Source: Ferrimonas futtsuensis DSM 18154
GTDB taxonomy: Bacteria > Pseudomonadota > Gammaproteobacteria > Enterobacterales > Shewanellaceae
Direction: 5' to 3'
Length of the DNA stretch: 64,000 nucleotides
NCBI RefSeq assembly: GCF_000422645.1
Contig: NZ_AUGL01000011.1
Coordinates: 1-64,000 of the forward strand
In this document: positions 52,180 to 62,303 of the stretch, one piece after another
Numbering within the stretch: position 1 is the stretch's first letter
How the letters are laid out: every line of letters starts with the position of its first letter
Made by a program: the position numbers and the translations under genes
Notes under the pieces: model-generated
Told to the model about the DNA's origin: nothing
Databases searched by the model: none
The model's input: the letters and a program-made list of their open reading frames with translations, nothing else

Positions 52180-53097
52180 ATGCCACAACCTGTCAGTGAC
52201 AATTACAAGTTTTGGGTCACCTGGGCCAGCCGTGCCTCGGTGGCGACCGCCTCGGTGCTTATTCTGGCCAAGCTGATCGCCTGGTTCTACTCCGGTTCTG
52301 CCAGCATGCTGGCCTCTCTGACCGACTCCCTGATGGATGCGGCGGCCTCGCTGATCAACCTGATGGCGCTGAGGTTGGCGATTCAGCCCGCCGATGACAA
52401 GCACAGGTTTGGTCATGGTAAGGCGGAGCCCCTGGCGACTCTGGCCCAGGCTGGCTTCATTCTGGGATCCAGCTTCCTGCTGGTGTTCCATGGGGTGGAT
52501 CGCATCCTGAAGCCGGCGGCCCTCACCCATGGCAATGTGGGCATCGGGGTGTCGGTATTTGCCATTGTCCTGACCCTGGCCCTGCTGGCGGTGCAGCGTC
52601 ATGCGGTGAAGGTGACCGGTTCCACCGCCATTGCCGCCGATGCCCTGCATTACCGCTCGGACCTGCTGCTCAACCTGGCAGTACTGGTGGCCCTGATGCT
52701 TGCCGGTCAGGGGATGTTGTGGGCGGACGGGGTGTTCTCCGTGCTGATCGCCCTGTATATCGGCTATGGCGCGGTGACCCTGGGGTACGAAGCGGTCCAG
52801 CTGTTGCTGGACAGTGAAGCGGAGCCAGAGGTGCGTCAGAAGGTTGAGGAGCTGGCCCGCGAGGATGAGCGGGTGCTGGGGCTGCATGACATGCGTACCC
52901 GTCGCTCCGGCCATATGCTGTTTGTCCAGCTGCACATCGAACTGAACAGCGACCTCTCCCTGAGGGAGGCCCATGACATCGCCGAGTCGGTGGAGGATCG
53001 CATTCGCGATCACTTCCCCGACAGCGATGTCATCGTCCACCAGGATCCCCAGGAGGTGGTGCCCGGGTTTCAGCCCGGGTCGGGACTAGAGTCCTAA
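52180..53097 (+). CDS. fieF: Cation diffusion facilitator, Fe/Zn efflux
   Basis: A 305-aa inner-membrane antiporter that exports Fe(II), Zn and similar ions. Six helices carry the zinc/iron site motifs SLTDSLMDAAASL (helix 2) and AADALHYRSDLLLN (helix 5), with a cytoplasmic domain ending in SDVIVHQDPQE. ATG 52180 fits the family (E. coli 300 aa); the frame is open 35 codons upstream, through the cpxP terminator. The cpxP-fieF order is the same as in enterobacteria. Its end overlaps the convergent glnG by 12 bases. Confidence 0.95.
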   Translation: MPQPVSDNYKFWVTWASRASVATASVLILAKLIAWFYSGSASMLASLTDSLMDAAASLINLMALRLAIQPADDKHRFGHGKAEPLATLAQAGFILGSSFLLVFHGVDRILKPAALTHGNVGIGVSVFAIVLTLALLAVQRHAVKVTGSTAIAADALHYRSDLLLNLAVLVALMLAGQGMLWADGVFSVLIALYIGYGAVTLGYEAVQLLLDSEAEPEVRQKVEELAREDERVLGLHDMRTRRSGHMLFVQLHIELNSDLSLREAHDIAESVEDRIRDHFPDSDVIVHQDPQEVVPGFQPGSGLES

Positions 53098-54480
53098 CTC
53101 CTTCAGCTTGCGGGTGAGGGTGTTGCGCCCCCACCCCAGCAGCTTGGCCGCCTCCTGCTTGTGGCCGCCGCTGTGCGCCAGGGCGGTTTCCAGCATCACC
53201 TTCTCAAACTGAGGCAAGGCGGTGGTCAGCAGCTCCCGCTGGCCCGACGCCAGGGCGTCTCGGGCCCAGTTGGCCAAGCCACTCTGCCAGTCTGCCCCCA
53301 CAGGCATGGGGGCCGCCTCGCCGCCGGGATGGAGTTCCGGCGGCAGGTCTGCCGGCAACACTTCCTGACCCGACGCCATCACCGTCAGCCAGCGGCAGCT
53401 GTTCTCCAGCTGACGCACGTTGCCGGGCCAGGGCAGCGCCACCATTCTTTCGACGGTATCCGGGTGCAGACGCTTGGGCTCCACCCCCAGCTCGGATGCC
53501 GCCCGGGCGAGGAAGTGACGACACAGGGCCGGAATGTCTTCGCGTCGGTCTCTGAGGGCTGGCAGATGGACCCGGATGACGTTGAGCCGGTGAAACAGAT
53601 CCTCCCGAAACTCGCCGGCGGTGACCCGGCTCTCCAGATCCTGGTGGGTGGCGGCGATGATGCGCACATCCACCTTCACGGGCTGGTGACCGCCGACCCG
53701 ATAGAACTGACCGTCTGCCAGCACCCGCAACAGCCGGGTCTGCACATCCAGCGGCATGTCGCCGATCTCATCCAGGAACAGGGTGCCGCCGTCCGCCTGC
53801 TCGAACCGTCCCTGACGGACCCCGGCGGCGCCGGTGAAGGCCCCTTTCTCATGGCCGAACAGCTCAGACTCGATGAGATCCTTGGGGATGGCGGCCATAT
53901 TCAGGGCGATGAAGGGACGGCTGGCCCGGGGGCTGTGTTTGTGCAGGGCATGGGCCACCAGCTCCTTACCGGTACCGGACTGGCCGTTGATCAGTACGCT
54001 GATGGTGGAGCGGGACAAACGACCGATGGCGCGAAACACCTCCTGCATCGCCGGCGCTTCGCCAATAATCTCAGGAACGGGCACCGTCTCTTCGGCCACC
54101 GTGGGTTTGTGGCTTGCGGCCTGCTCCAGGGCACGCTGTACCAGGGTGACCGCCTCGTCGATGTCGAACGGTTTGGGCAGGTATTCGAAGGCACCGGCCT
54201 GATAGGCGCCGACGGCACTGTCCAGATCCGAGTGGGCGGTCATGATGATCACCGGCAGATCCGGGTATTGCCGCTGAACCTTTTCCAGCAGAGTCAGACC
54301 GTCGGTGCCCGGCATACGAATATCGCTGATGATGGCGCTGGGCTGAGACTCGCCCAACGCCTCCCACAGGGAGTCGGCACTGGCGAAGCTGGCACAGCTG
54401 ATCCCTTCGGCCATCATCGCCTGTTCGACCACCCAGCGGATGGAGCTGTCGTCGTCCAGAATCCACAGTTGCTCGGTCAT
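53086..54480 (-). CDS. glnG: Nitrogen regulator NtrC
   Basis: Response regulator and sigma-54 activator for nitrogen limitation. The 464-aa protein has a receiver domain ([23 protein letters not shown] with Asp54, YLPKPF), an AAA+ domain ([24 protein letters not shown]) and a C-terminal Fis-type HTH ending [17 protein letters not shown]. The start overlaps glnL by four bases (ATGA), so both are co-translated. Targets here: glnA and its own promoter, both with matching sites. Confidence 0.97.
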   Translation of the reverse strand: MTEQLWILDDDSSIRWVVEQAMMAEGISCASFASADSLWEALGESQPSAIISDIRMPGTDGLTLLEKVQRQYPDLPVIIMTAHSDLDSAVGAYQAGAFEYLPKPFDIDEAVTLVQRALEQAASHKPTVAEETVPVPEIIGEAPAMQEVFRAIGRLSRSTISVLINGQSGTGKELVAHALHKHSPRASRPFIALNMAAIPKDLIESELFGHEKGAFTGAAGVRQGRFEQADGGTLFLDEIGDMPLDVQTRLLRVLADGQFYRVGGHQPVKVDVRIIAATHQDLESRVTAGEFREDLFHRLNVIRVHLPALRDRREDIPALCRHFLARAASELGVEPKRLHPDTVERMVALPWPGNVRQLENSCRWLTVMASGQEVLPADLPPELHPGGEAAPMPVGADWQSGLANWARDALASGQRELLTTALPQFEKVMLETALAHSGGHKQEAAKLLGWGRNTLTRKLKELGL

Positions 54481-55532
54481 TTCTCCTCCTTGGCAGTAAT
54501 CAGCGGCAGGACCAGGGTAAAGGCGGTGTGACCTGGCCAGCTATCAAGATCAATTCGTCCCTGGTGCTGGGCCACGGCATTTTGGGCAATGGAGAGTCCC
54601 AGCCCCGAGCCCTCTGTGCGCCCGGTGACCATGGGGTAGAACAGGGTGTCTTTCAGTTTTTCGTCGATACCCGGGCCGTCGTCGATGATGCTCACCGCGA
54701 CCGCCATGCGGTGGCGCTTGCCAGCGATGGTGATCTGACTGCAGGTGCGGGTCTTCAGGGTGATGGTGCCTCGACCCTCCAGGGCCTGGGCGGCGTTGCG
54801 GACGATGTTGAATACCGCCTGCTGCAGCAGGTCCCTGTCCATGTCGAAATCCGGGATTGAGGGATCGTAATCCCGGACAAACTTCAGCTGGTCGGAAAAC
54901 TCCAGGGCACAGAGGCGGGCCACCTGCTCCAGTATTCGATGGATGTTGCCCTGCTCTCTCTGACCGGGCTTCTGCGGGCCCAACAATTTGTCCACCAGGC
55001 CGCGCAGCCGGTCCGCCTGTTCGATGATGATGCCGGTGAACTCCTTGAGCCTGGCCTCCTCGAGCTGCCGTTCCAGTAGCTGGGCGGCGCCCCGCAGGCC
55101 CCCGAGGGGGTTCTTGATTTCATGGGCCAGTCCCCGAACCAGCAACTGGGCGGCGTGGTGCTGGGCGTACTGGTGCAGCTCCTGGCTGATGCGTTGCTGC
55201 TGGTCGATCACCCGGATCTCCAGCAACCCTTTGCCGGGTGAGAGGGGCGTCAGAAACAGGTCCACCGTATGGTGGTGCCCCTCCAGGGTCGCCAGGCTCA
55301 TGGCGTAGAAGGCGGCAGCCTGATTGTCGGCCAGGTTCTCTTTGAGCTGAGCGGCTTTCACCCCCAGGTGGGACACGCATTCACCCAGGGTCAGTTCGCC
55401 GAGGCGTCGCTGGCTGAGGCCGAACAGCTGCTCGCTGGCCTGGTTGGCGTACTCCACGCCCAGGGTGCGGTTCACCACCAGCAGGGCGGTGTTAAGGTGA
55501 TTGAGCAGGTTTGCTTCCTGAATATCGGCCAT
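54477..55532 (-). CDS. glnL: Nitrogen sensor kinase NtrB
   Basis: Soluble histidine kinase/phosphatase that controls NtrC in response to PII protein. The 351-aa protein has an N-terminal PAS domain (residues about 10-115), the H box GLAHEIKNPLGGLRGAAQLL and ATPase motifs FNIVRNAAQAL, DDGPGID and GSGLGLSIAQ. An NtrC box lies 43-59 bases upstream of the start, so NtrC regulates it, as at the glnL promoter in E. coli. Confidence 0.96.
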   Translation of the reverse strand: MADIQEANLLNHLNTALLVVNRTLGVEYANQASEQLFGLSQRRLGELTLGECVSHLGVKAAQLKENLADNQAAAFYAMSLATLEGHHHTVDLFLTPLSPGKGLLEIRVIDQQQRISQELHQYAQHHAAQLLVRGLAHEIKNPLGGLRGAAQLLERQLEEARLKEFTGIIIEQADRLRGLVDKLLGPQKPGQREQGNIHRILEQVARLCALEFSDQLKFVRDYDPSIPDFDMDRDLLQQAVFNIVRNAAQALEGRGTITLKTRTCSQITIAGKRHRMAVAVSIIDDGPGIDEKLKDTLFYPMVTGRTEGSGLGLSIAQNAVAQHQGRIDLDSWPGHTAFTLVLPLITAKEEK

Positions 55533-55574
55533 TTTCGGTGAAACTCCTTGGGCATCCTTAGGCTAAGATACCAT

Positions 55575-55591
55575 TGCACCAATCTGGTGCA
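55575..55591. promoter_or_regulatory. NtrC box at the glnL promoter
   Basis: TGCACCAATCTGGTGCA is a perfect palindrome with arms TGCACCA/TGGTGCA, matching the NtrC consensus. It probably overlaps the glnLG promoter and represses or limits it when NtrC is phosphorylated. Another palindrome, CCCCAAATTGGGG, lies at 55611-55623. Confidence 0.85.
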
Positions 55592-55782
55592 AACCCTGGG
55601 GTGGTGTCTGCCCCAAATTGGGGAACCTGCCTGTTCAGGGCCCCGGGTGGCGTGGCTTTGCACTGATGGTCAGAGGTGTTGCAAGAGCCCTGCCAATTAT
55701 CCATTCAGTCCAGGGCACCGGGCAGATTAACAAACATCAACAGCGAGAAGCGGAGGGGGCCCTAAATCGAGACAATTTCGCT

Positions 55783-56310
55783 CTAGGGCAGCGGCTGTTG
55801 ATGGCGAGGTTTGCCAAAGAGTTTGGACTGGCGGTGCAGGTGGATGGTGACCGGTGGGCTTTGAGCCAACATTGCCCCCCGGTGATCCACCACCACCGCC
55901 TGCAATTGGTGGGTGCCCCTGTCCAGGTTGTTCAGGGTGAGGCTCTGGCCCTGGACCGGGTGCGCCTGGCCGTCGACCAGCAGGTGCAGGTTGTGGTCCG
56001 GTGCGGGTTTGGGGTCGGCGGCCACCCTGATGGTCAGCTTGCCCACGTTGCTGCGTACCGTGGCGTCTTGCTGCGGGCTGAGAATGGCCAGGCTGTAGCT
56101 TGGGGCTGCCGCCTCGGCAGAGCGTTGTCCTTGGTCCGGGATGGAGGAGGCGCGCAGAGGGACGCGGCTGCCAGGGGGGATCGGGACTGGGCGGGCCTGA
56201 TCATTGGGGGGGAGGTCGCTGTAGTGGGCCACCCCATTGGCGTCCACCCACCGGTAGACGGCAGCCTGGGCAGAGGCGCCCAACAGCAGTAACAGCAAGA
56301 GGGTTCGCAT
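55783..56310 (-). CDS. Secreted DUF4124-domain protein
   Basis: A 175-aa exported protein: signal peptide (residues 1-16, GASAQA), then the DUF4124 signature AVYRWVDANGVAHYSDLPP (residues 17-35), a low-complexity linker and a beta-rich C-terminal domain (LTIRVAADPKPAPDHNLHLLVDG). Function unknown. It lies between glnA and glnL in the same direction, as in related gammaproteobacteria. A terminator follows glnA, so it has its own promoter. Confidence 0.88.
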   Translation of the reverse strand: MRTLLLLLLLGASAQAAVYRWVDANGVAHYSDLPPNDQARPVPIPPGSRVPLRASSIPDQGQRSAEAAAPSYSLAILSPQQDATVRSNVGKLTIRVAADPKPAPDHNLHLLVDGQAHPVQGQSLTLNNLDRGTHQLQAVVVDHRGAMLAQSPPVTIHLHRQSKLFGKPRHQQPLP

Positions 56311-56353
56311 CCTTTCTCCTCCTCGAGAGCCTGCTTCTCAGTGTAGCAGCCAC

Positions 56354-56384
56354 AAAAAAGCCCACCTGAACAGGTGGGCTTTCT
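56354..56384 (-). terminator. glnA terminator
   Basis: AAGCCCACCTG / CAGGTGGGCTT, a perfect 11-bp stem; the minus strand continues with six T. Confidence 0.9.
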
Positions 56385-56397
56385 CAGACCGCTGGGT

Positions 56398-57807
56398 TTA
56401 GCAGCTGTAGTACATTTCGAACTCAACAGGGTGAGTGGTCATGTCCAGGCGCTCGACTTCGGCGCGCTTCAGCTCCAGGTAGGAGTCGATGTAGTCATCG
56501 GAGAATACGCCACCGGCAGTCAGGAATTCGCGGTCTGCGTCCAGGCACTCCAGGGCCTGGGCGAAGGAGGCGGCAACGGTTGGGATCTCCGCGGCTTCCT
56601 CGGCAGGCAGGTCGTACAGATCCTTGTCCATGGCTTCGCCGGGGTGGATCTTGTTCTTGATGCCGTCCAGGCCAGCCATCAGCATGGCCGCAAAGGCCAG
56701 GTAGGGGTTGGCGGTAGGATCGGGGAAGCGCACCTCGATACGACGGCCTTTCGGGCTGGGTACCACAGGGATGCGGATGGACGCGGAGCGGTTACGGGCG
56801 GAGTAGGCCAGCATGACCGGGGCTTCGAAGCCGGGAACCAGACGCTTGTAGGAGTTGGTGGACGCGTTGGCAAAGGCGTTGATGGCACGGGCGTGCTTGA
56901 TGATGCCGCCGATGTAGTACAGGGCGGTCTCAGACAGGCCGCCGTACTTGTCGCCAGCGAACAGGTTGACGCCATCTTTCAGCAGAGACTGGTGGCAGTG
57001 CATGCCGGAACCGTTGTCGCCAACCACAGGCTTGGGCATGAAGGTAGCGGATTTGCCGTAGGCGTGGGCCACGTTGTGCACTACATACTTGTAGATCTGA
57101 ATTTCGTCAGCCTTTTCAACGATGGTGTTGAACTTGGTGGCGATCTCGTTCTGGCCGGCGGTGGCCACTTCGTGGTGGTGAGCCTCGACCGTCAGGCCCA
57201 TCTCTTCCATGACCAGACACATGGCGGAGCGCAGGTCCTGAGAGGAGTCTACGGGGGCCACTGGGAAGTAGCCGCCCTTAACGCCGGGACGGTGACCCAT
57301 GTTGCCGCCTTCGTAATCTTTGGCGGAGTTCCAGCTGGCCTCTTCGGCGTCGATGCGGTACATGGAGCCGGCCATGTCGGTGTGGAACTTCACGTCGTCA
57401 AACAGGAAGAACTCGGGCTCGGGACCGAAGAACACCTCGTCGGCGAAACCGGCGCTGCGCATGTAGCCTTCGGCACGCTTGGCGATGGAGCGGGGGTCGC
57501 GGTCGTAGCCCTGCATGGTGGTGGGCTCGATGATGTCGCAGCGGATGTTCAGGGTCGCTTCTTCGGTGAAGGGGTCCAGAATCGCGGTGGCCGGGTCGGG
57601 CATCAGGACCATGTCGGACTCGTTGATCCCTTTCCAACCGGCGATGGAGGAGCCGTCGAACATTTTACCCTCTTCGAAGAAATCTTCGTCCACCTGATGG
57701 GTGGGCAGGGAGACGTGTTGCTCTTTACCCTTGGTATCGGTGAAGCGCAGATCGACAAACTTCACATCATTTTCTTTAATCAGTTCTAATACGTGTTCGA
57801 CAGACAT
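56398..57807 (-). CDS. glnA: Glutamine synthetase, type I
   Basis: Makes glutamine from glutamate and ammonia with ATP. The 469-aa protein begins [19 protein letters not shown] and has the metal site [16 protein letters not shown], the [11 protein letters not shown] motif, [10 protein letters not shown], and the adenylylation-site region [11 protein letters not shown] with Tyr near residue 398. The ATG at 57807 has GGAGG 8 bases upstream; a start five codons earlier is disfavoured. The length is exactly that of E. coli GlnA. Driven by a sigma-54 promoter and two NtrC sites. Divergent from typA. Confidence 0.98.
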   Translation of the reverse strand: MSVEHVLELIKENDVKFVDLRFTDTKGKEQHVSLPTHQVDEDFFEEGKMFDGSSIAGWKGINESDMVLMPDPATAILDPFTEEATLNIRCDIIEPTTMQGYDRDPRSIAKRAEGYMRSAGFADEVFFGPEPEFFLFDDVKFHTDMAGSMYRIDAEEASWNSAKDYEGGNMGHRPGVKGGYFPVAPVDSSQDLRSAMCLVMEEMGLTVEAHHHEVATAGQNEIATKFNTIVEKADEIQIYKYVVHNVAHAYGKSATFMPKPVVGDNGSGMHCHQSLLKDGVNLFAGDKYGGLSETALYYIGGIIKHARAINAFANASTNSYKRLVPGFEAPVMLAYSARNRSASIRIPVVPSPKGRRIEVRFPDPTANPYLAFAAMLMAGLDGIKNKIHPGEAMDKDLYDLPAEEAAEIPTVAASFAQALECLDADREFLTAGGVFSDDYIDSYLELKRAEVERLDMTTHPVEFEMYYSC

Positions 57808-57858
57808 CCGATTTACCTCCAAATGGCGATTGCGCCCCTAAGTTTCTGTCACCTCTTA

Positions 57859-57875
57859 TGCCAGAGGTGTGCCAA
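57859..57875 (-). promoter_or_regulatory. Sigma-54 promoter of glnA
   Basis: On the minus strand, TTGGCACACCTCTGGCA has GG and GC 10 bases apart, matching glnAp2. The start would be near 57848, with a leader of about 41 bases. Confidence 0.85.
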
Positions 57876-57937
57876 AAAAATAAGTGGCTGATTATGAAGA
57901 GTTTGTTACAGGAGAGGGGGATGGAGGGACGCGTTAT

Positions 57938-57983
57938 TGCACTGAATTGGTGCATATCATGGTCATTTTTGGTGCATTGCACC
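57938..57983. promoter_or_regulatory. Two NtrC sites upstream of glnA
   Basis: Site 1 TGCACTGAATTGGTGCA (57938-57954) has perfect TGCAC/GTGCA arms. Site 2 GGTGCATTGCACC (57971-57983) is a tighter palindrome of the same half-site. Their centres lie at about -98 and -129 from the predicted start and 31 bases apart (three helical turns), close to the E. coli arrangement. The rest of 57808-58107 is the typA leader region. Confidence 0.8.
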
Positions 57984-58107
57984 CGAGATAAGGCAGCGGC
58001 GTCCATGGCTTGCGTCCGTTGGTGAAAAAAAGCACTGTCCTGATGCGTGATGACAGAGTAGAATGGCCGCCTTTTTGATGCAACCTAATATGGAGCCAGG
58101 CAGAACA

Positions 58108-59928
58108 GTGCTGGATAAATTAAGAAATATTGCGATCATTGCGCACGTTGACCACGGTAAGACCACCCTGGTGGACAAGCTGCTGCAGCAGTCCGGAACC
58201 CTGGAGAGCCGCACCGAGCTGGATGAGCGGGTGATGGACTCCAACGATCTGGAAAAAGAACGCGGTATCACCATTCTGGCTAAGAACACTGCCATCAAGT
58301 GGAACGACTACCGCATCAACATCGTGGACACTCCCGGACACGCCGATTTCGGTGGTGAGGTAGAGCGGGTAATGTCCATGGTGGACAGCGTACTGCTGCT
58401 GGTGGACGCCCAAGAGGGCCCTATGCCCCAGACCCGCTTCGTAACTCAGAAAGCCTTCGCCCAGGGCCTGAAGCCCATCGTGGTGATCAACAAGATCGAC
58501 AAGCCCGGTGCCCGCCCCGATTGGGTGATGGACCAGGTCTTCGACCTGTTTGACAACCTGGGAGCCACCGACGAACAGCTGGACTTCCAGGTGGTGTACG
58601 CCTCCGCCCTGAACGGCTGGGCGTCCAACGATGCCGACGAGACCGGTACCGACATGACTCCCCTGTTTGAGACTATTGTCGAGCAGGTGGAAGCGCCCCA
58701 GGGCGACGTCGACGGTCCTTTCCAGATGCAGATTTCCCAGCTGGACTACAGCTCCTACGTGGGCGTAATCGGCGTGGGCCGTGTGAGCCGCGGTAAGGTG
58801 AAAGTGGGTCAGCAGGTGACCATCAACTGCGCCAACGGCACCATCCGTAACGGCAAAGTGGGCCAGGTGCTGGGTTACCTGGGCCTGGAGCGTCACGAAG
58901 TTGAAGAAGCTCAGGCGGGCGACATCATCGCCATCTCCGGCCTGGGTGAACTGAAGATCTCCGACACCGTGTGTTGCCCCTCCGAGGTTGAGGCGCTGCC
59001 TGCTCTGTCCGTGGATGAGCCCACCGTGACCATGACCTTCCAGGTAAACACCTCTCCATTCTCCGGTCAGGAAGGCAAGTTTGTGACCTCCCGGAATATT
59101 CTGGAGCGTTTGCAGAAAGAGCTGGTGCACAACGTGGCCCTGCGCGTGGAAGAGACCGATGATCCGGACAAGTTCCGCGTGTCCGGCCGTGGTGAACTGC
59201 ACCTGGGCGTTCTGATTGAGAACATGCGCCGTGAAGGTTACGAGCTGGCGGTATCCCGCCCCGAGGTGATCCTGCGTACCGTTGACGGTGTGCTGGAAGA
59301 ACCCTACGAGACCGTAACCGTGGACGTAGAAGAGGAGCACCAGGGCAGCATCATGGAGAAGCTGGGTCTGCGTAAGGCTGAGCTGACCGACATGGCCCCG
59401 GATGGCAAGGGTCGCATCCGCATGGACTTCATCATGCCCTCCCGCGGCCTCATCGGTTTCCAGACCGAGTTTATGACTCTGACCTCTGGTACCGGCCTGA
59501 TCTACCACACCTTCTTCAAGTACGGCCCTCACAAGGGCGGCGAGATCGGTCAGCGCATCAACGGCGTACTGATCGCCAACGCCACCGGTAAGGCCCTGAC
59601 CAACGCCCTGTTCAACCTGCAGGAGCGCGGCCGTCTGATGATCGGTCACGGTGTTGAGGTGTATGAAGGCATGGTGGTGGGCATCCACAGCCGTGACAAT
59701 GATCTGACCGTAAACGTGCTCAAGGGCAAGCAGCTGACCAACGTTCGTGCCTCCGGTACCGACGATGCTCAGGTTCTGACTCCGCCCATCAAGATGACCC
59801 TGGAGCAGGCTCTGGAGTTCATCGATAATGATGAGCTGGTGGAAGTGACCCCAGAGAGCATCCGCATCCGCAAGAAGCTGCTGACCGAGTCTGATCGTAA
59901 GCGCGCTTCCCGGGAAGCGAAGAAGTAA
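58108..59928 (+). CDS. typA: Ribosome-associated GTPase TypA/BipA
   Basis: Stress-related translational GTPase of the 50S subunit. The 606-aa protein has G1 [10 protein letters not shown]2 (ERGITI), G3 [11 protein letters not shown] and G4 NKID, domain II, and the BipA C-terminal regions ([29 protein letters not shown]). It starts with GTG at 58108 ([17 protein letters not shown]), matching E. coli BipA (607 aa); an upstream ATG at 58063 would add 15 unlikely residues. Divergence from glnA is the classical arrangement. Confidence 0.97.
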   Translation: MLDKLRNIAIIAHVDHGKTTLVDKLLQQSGTLESRTELDERVMDSNDLEKERGITILAKNTAIKWNDYRINIVDTPGHADFGGEVERVMSMVDSVLLLVDAQEGPMPQTRFVTQKAFAQGLKPIVVINKIDKPGARPDWVMDQVFDLFDNLGATDEQLDFQVVYASALNGWASNDADETGTDMTPLFETIVEQVEAPQGDVDGPFQMQISQLDYSSYVGVIGVGRVSRGKVKVGQQVTINCANGTIRNGKVGQVLGYLGLERHEVEEAQAGDIIAISGLGELKISDTVCCPSEVEALPALSVDEPTVTMTFQVNTSPFSGQEGKFVTSRNILERLQKELVHNVALRVEETDDPDKFRVSGRGELHLGVLIENMRREGYELAVSRPEVILRTVDGVLEEPYETVTVDVEEEHQGSIMEKLGLRKAELTDMAPDGKGRIRMDFIMPSRGLIGFQTEFMTLTSGTGLIYHTFFKYGPHKGGEIGQRINGVLIANATGKALTNALFNLQERGRLMIGHGVEVYEGMVVGIHSRDNDLTVNVLKGKQLTNVRASGTDDAQVLTPPIKMTLEQALEFIDNDELVEVTPESIRIRKKLLTESDRKRASREAKK

Positions 59929-59946
59929 TTCCGCTTAAGGAATCAG

Positions 59947-59974
59947 AAAGGGCCGCAGAAGCGGCCCTTTTTTA
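59947..59974. terminator. typA terminator, probably bidirectional
   Basis: AAGGGCCGC / GCGGCCCTT with an AGAA loop and T6, between convergent genes. Confidence 0.88.
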
Positions 59975-59995
59975 TTGGTCGGTATTTGCCCGAGA

Positions 59996-61231
59996 TTACT
60001 CCGCCTGAGGCAGCAGGGTCAGGGTCTCCAGCTGGGGCAGAATGGACTGGCGGATCTGCTCCGGTGTGCTGCTCTGCCAGTAGCCGCTGAGGTAGCTGAG
60101 CAGTGGCACCACGGCGACAAACATCAGCAGCATGAACAGGATCACCGAGGGTTTCAGTGGCAGGTAGCGACCAGGCAGTGACAGGGTCAGGGCGCCCTTC
60201 TGTGGGCAGGCCTGGGCACAGCGGTGGCAGGCGTGGCACTCATCCACATTCACGGTGTCCAGTCGGTGCACCGGGATCTGGGAGGGGCAGGCCTGGTGAC
60301 ACTTACTGCAATCCTTACCCTCACTCTCCCTCAGACAGGTGGCGCGGTCCCGACGAATCTTGAAGGGACTCAGCAGGGACAGGGAGCCCATCAGGGCGCC
60401 ATAGGGGCAGAAGTAACGACAGAAGGCGTTACGCTTCACCATGGACAGCAGCAGCAACATGGTCAGCAGCACCATCATCACCACATTGGGGTGGGTGAAC
60501 TGCTTCCACATGGAAAGGTCGGCCATCAGGTGCTTGTCGCTGTCCAGGTAGGAGGCCAGTTCGACTGAGGGGATCTCCAGGACCAGAGTCAGCAGCCAGA
60601 TGAGCACGCCGTATTTGGTCATTCTCAGGCCGCTGTCGAGCCAGTTGGGTACCCGAATGCTGGGCTTGACCGCTTTGTGACCGCGGCGATAGATCAGCTC
60701 GGAGATAAAACCGACGGCGCAGATCCAGCTGCAGAAAGCGCGCTTGGTCACCAGTGCCGAGGCCATCAGTGCCAGGAACATCACCAGGGCTGCGGGGTGC
60801 TGGTGGTCCAGTACGCCTTGTTCAATCCAGGCTCGTAATGAGATGCCAGCGGTGACCGGCAGGTAGATGTCCACCACACTGGGGCGGGTCAGCCAGACGC
60901 TGCCTGCCTCCATCTGCATGGCGTACAGTCCGTATTGGACGGCGATCACCACCATGGCCACGGCAAAGGCATTCTGGGTCAATTGCCGCAAACGGTCGAA
61001 ATGATCCAGGGTTCGGGAGGGCCGCCGGTTGGGCATCAGCTGGCGGCCGGCGCCCAGGGTCATCAGGAAGCACAGCGCTGCCAGCAGCAGCAGAGCATCC
61101 CTGGCCATCAGCAGTCCCAGTCCCGCGGTCAGCACAGTGGTGACCGCCCCGAGTGTGCGACTCAGGGTAATGAGTATGCCCAGGGCCACGGTGCAGCCTG
61201 TGAGCAAAAGAAGGGACTCGAGAAAGGACAT
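59996..61231 (-). CDS. NapH-like iron-sulfur membrane protein
   Basis: A 411-aa inner-membrane protein with about eight hydrophobic segments. Two Fer4_5-type loops with FCSWICAVGF and FCRYFCPYGALMG (CxxxCP motif) are on the membrane part; a cytoplasmic 4Fe-4S pair follows: CSKCHQACPSQIP and CHACHRCAQACPQKG (residues about 310-365), then a last helix. This resembles NapH, NosR and CcoG-type proteins that pass electrons from quinol. No nap or nos genes lie nearby, so the partner is unknown. Orphan status is notable. Confidence 0.88.
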   Translation of the reverse strand: MSFLESLLLLTGCTVALGILITLSRTLGAVTTVLTAGLGLLMARDALLLLAALCFLMTLGAGRQLMPNRRPSRTLDHFDRLRQLTQNAFAVAMVVIAVQYGLYAMQMEAGSVWLTRPSVVDIYLPVTAGISLRAWIEQGVLDHQHPAALVMFLALMASALVTKRAFCSWICAVGFISELIYRRGHKAVKPSIRVPNWLDSGLRMTKYGVLIWLLTLVLEIPSVELASYLDSDKHLMADLSMWKQFTHPNVVMMVLLTMLLLLSMVKRNAFCRYFCPYGALMGSLSLLSPFKIRRDRATCLRESEGKDCSKCHQACPSQIPVHRLDTVNVDECHACHRCAQACPQKGALTLSLPGRYLPLKPSVILFMLLMFVAVVPLLSYLSGYWQSSTPEQIRQSILPQLETLTLLPQAE

Positions 61232-61345
61232 GGGCCATCCATATGGATTCAGATGGCCATAAGTATCTCAGCCCTTGCCCGCTAAAGCAGGGGCTGATTT
61301 GTGGATTTTAGACCCATTTAACAGTTTGGCGTGGAAACCAAATCT

Positions 61346-61978
61346 TTATTGTCCCAGGGTCTGAATGAACTGATCAGATTCCGCAATGGCACGATTCATC
61401 TCGGTTATAAGGGACTGAATCTCCTGCTTGAGGTCGCCGAACTCATTGCCGATGGCGATGACGGCCCGGGCGTTCAGGTTGTGCTTCAGATAGAGTTCGT
61501 TGTCCTTCAGCCTGGCCAGCACCGGTTCCATCTTGGTTTCGGCACGGCGCATGCTGCTGAGCATCTTGTCGTACTGGCGCTGGGTGGAGCGCAGTTGCTT
61601 CTCGCTGTTACGGCGCAGGGAGGATGACTGGTACTGCTCCAGCTCATCCTGCCATTCGTCGAACATGGCGCCGGCCACATGATCAATGGCGTCGATGCGT
61701 TCAGACACCTCGTTGGCGGCTTTCTCCGAGGCCTCGTATTCGCCACGCACCTGGTCGTACACGGCTTCCAGGTCGCCTCCCTCGAAGTCCACCAGGGTCT
61801 TCAGCTGTTCCAGGGCCGAACTGAACTGCTCCTGGGCCTCTTTCTGGCTCTCCTGAGCGCTCTCTACCCGATCGGTGAGGATTTCACGCTTGTGGTAACC
61901 CACCTGCTCCGCGGCGGCGTAATAGGCGGATTGGCAGCCACTGAGCATCAGGGCCAGGGCAAGGATAAGAAAACGCAT
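61346..61978 (-). CDS. DUF2959 lipoprotein
   Basis: A 210-aa lipoprotein: signal and lipobox LMLSGC (Cys15), then almost continuous alpha-helix with heptad patterns (EILTDRVESAQESQKEAQEQF; LRSTQRQYDKMLSSMRRAETK). This pattern is that of DUF2959, common in marine gammaproteobacteria, function unknown. It follows the small TM2-like gene by 9 bases and is probably co-transcribed. Confidence 0.88.
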   Translation of the reverse strand: MRFLILALALMLSGCQSAYYAAAEQVGYHKREILTDRVESAQESQKEAQEQFSSALEQLKTLVDFEGGDLEAVYDQVRGEYEASEKAANEVSERIDAIDHVAGAMFDEWQDELEQYQSSSLRRNSEKQLRSTQRQYDKMLSSMRRAETKMEPVLARLKDNELYLKHNLNARAVIAIGNEFGDLKQEIQSLITEMNRAIAESDQFIQTLGQ

Positions 61979-61987
61979 GGAAGCTCC

Positions 61988-62206
61988 TTAACTGCGGTAG
62001 CGGGCGGCGTCGATGATGCACCACAGGTGCAGCACGGCGGCAATCACCGCGGGCACGATCAAAAAGTAGAAGAAGTAGCCTGAGCTGATAAAGACGAAAA
62101 ACAGCAGCGCCGGCAGTATCCGTCCCTGCACCAGCTGACCCAGGCCGGGAATGAAGAAACTGCAGATGGCGGCGATGACATTGCCGGCGGAACCCTGTCG
62201 GGACAT
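61988..62206 (-). CDS. Small TM2-like membrane protein
   Basis: A 72-aa protein with two hydrophobic helices (about residues 8-25 and 30-62) and a GLGQLVQGR turn, the type of TM2 and Pmp3-like small membrane proteins. It begins 10 bases upstream of the DUF2959 gene, on the same strand. AAGGAGG lies 8 bases before the ATG. Function unknown. Confidence 0.78.
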   Translation of the reverse strand: MSRQGSAGNVIAAICSFFIPGLGQLVQGRILPALLFFVFISSGYFFYFLIVPAVIAAVLHLWCIIDAARYRS

Positions 62207-62303
62207 ACAAACCTCCTTGCTTCCCTCGTCCTGAGGGTGCTGATAACTCAGTAATTTAGACAGTTATGTTAACACCGAAGCAACCTGGAGCAAGGCGAGA
62301 GTG

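Noticed and set aside
58120-59688. A 522-codon open frame opposite typA
   Set aside because: Same reason; typA is unmistakable and the antisense product is His/Gly/Val-rich noise.
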